This document shows positions 5,410 to 5,916 of a DNA stretch of 5,916 bases, in pieces (position 1 is the stretch's first letter; each line of letters begins with the position of its first letter). The stretch is from contig JAQCKY010000172.1 in the NCBI GenBank assembly GCA_027592155.1, positions 1 to 5,916 on the forward strand, read 5' to 3'. A program made the translations under genes and the position numbers. Under the pieces are notes generated by a model, which worked only from the letters and a program-made list of their open reading frames with translations, did no database searches and had not been told where the DNA came from. The stretch is from Pseudomonadota bacterium (GTDB lineage Bacteria > Pseudomonadota > Alphaproteobacteria > Rhodospirillales > UBA2165).

Positions 5410-5916
5410 CACCCTCCGCCGCCGGATCATAATCCAACAATTCATAATCGATGCCGGTACGTTCGGCGATTAGTTTCATCATGCCCTTGGCGTCCTTCGC
5501 ATCGCGGATGTCTCTAGCCATCGGCTTGAACTGTTCCTTGAACGCCGACCGGGCATTATAAGGGCAGACGGACAAGCAGATCTTGCAGCCATGCATTCGG
5601 AAAAAATAGGGCTCGCAGGCCGGTGTATCGACACGCCATCGCGCAACGCCGTTGGCCGTTTGTTTGTCGGGCTTGATGGCATCACCCGGGCAAAAACGCT
5701 CGCAAATATTACAATTCGCGCAGACTTCTTCGATGCCGTAATCCCGGGGTCCATCAACGACCAACGGCATATCGGTCGACACCGCACTGAGCCGGAAGGA
5801 CGACCCGAGTTCAGGCGAGATCAAAGAGCCGAGTTTGCCAAGCTCACCGAGACCGGCGAGTTGGCCCAACGCCGGGAGCGGGAAATCGCCGATATTGGGA
5901 TGGGTCCGTACCGAAT
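5339..5916 (-). CDS. Reductive dehalogenase-like iron-sulfur protein, C-terminal part (runs off the window)
   Basis: The minus-strand frame is open from the window edge to a TAA at 5341-5339, giving 191 residues; the N-terminal part lies to the right. Numbered from the edge, GQLAGLGELGKLGSLISPELGSSFRL (17-42) and STDMPL (46-51) resemble the block before the iron-sulfur motifs in RdhA proteins (AGLGELGR, ITPE, TTDLPL). Two 4Fe-4S motifs follow: CX2CX2CX3CP (Cys65, 68, 71, 75) and CX9CX2CX3CP (Cys100, 110, 113, 117). RdhA enzymes use cobalamin and two 4Fe-4S clusters to remove halogens reductively. The related epoxyqueuosine reductase QueG shares this layout but fits the SPELG/TDMPL block less well. 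The protein ends 74 residues after the last Cys, so it lacks the C-terminal reductase domain fused to some aerobic dehalogenases and would need a separate electron donor. A TTG at 5869 is not the start, since conserved coding continues upstream. The cobalamin-binding part is out of view, so activity is unproven. Confidence 0.75.
   Translation of the reverse strand, partial: SVRTHPNIGDFPLPALGQLAGLGELGKLGSLISPELGSSFRLSAVSTDMPLVVDGPRDYGIEEVCANCNICERFCPGDAIKPDKQTANGVARWRVDTPACEPYFFRMHGCKICLSVCPYNARSAFKEQFKPMARDIRDAKDAKGMMKLIAERTGIDYELLDYDPAAEGVIEEGPNEVARDAQYQSSGSVEK

Noticed and set aside
5339..5869. TTG at 5869 as the start of the dehalogenase-like protein
   Set aside because: The frame stays open to the window edge with family-like sequence upstream, so the TTG is an internal Leu codon and the gene is partial.

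Overview
The window looks like a moderately GC-rich proteobacterial chromosome segment. Codon use, short intergenic gaps and protein similarity as I recall it point to an alphaproteobacterium (Rhodospirillales-like or a related marine or soil lineage); this is inference. There are no RNA genes, CRISPR arrays, transposases or phage genes. The window falls into three blocks that do not obviously belong together.

Block 1 (1-3137, + strand) is a catabolic-looking operon. It holds the last 28 codons of a VOC/glyoxalase-fold protein, a luciferase-like flavin monooxygenase (342 aa), an alpha/beta hydrolase with a complete Ser97/Asp210/His238 triad (260 aa), and a second, different luciferase-like monooxygenase (391 aa). 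The genes are tightly packed: a 51-nt gap, then 12 nt, then a 1-nt TAATG overlap, each with a good Shine-Dalgarno sequence. Monooxygenase plus ester or C-C hydrolase suggests oxidation followed by hydrolytic cleavage of one substrate, which I cannot identify. No flavin reductase is visible, so reduced flavin must come from elsewhere.

Block 2 (about 3211/3241 to 5300, + strand) is the middle of a well-known conserved operon: circularly permuted ATP-grasp, alpha-E domain protein, transglutaminase-like protein, often accompanied by a proteasome-like peptidase. The alpha-E gene is complete. The ATP-grasp gene lacks roughly its N-terminal 200 residues and has no credible start codon. The transglutaminase gene stops matching its family after about 107 residues, before the catalytic core. 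The block therefore looks like a relic cut at both ends. About 100 nt between blocks 1 and 2 hold a perfect 8-bp inverted repeat and a second, bulged hairpin.

Block 3 (5339-5916, - strand) is the C-terminal 191 residues of a reductive-dehalogenase-like protein with two 4Fe-4S motifs. It runs off the right edge and converges on the truncated transglutaminase. A hairpin at its stop codon may terminate transcription.

The main point of interest is the mosaic: a flavin-monooxygenase/hydrolase operon and a reductive-dehalogenase-like gene separated by a doubly truncated peptide-ligase operon. Blocks 1 and 3 could once have formed one catabolic locus for a halogenated compound, but the sequence alone does not prove this.
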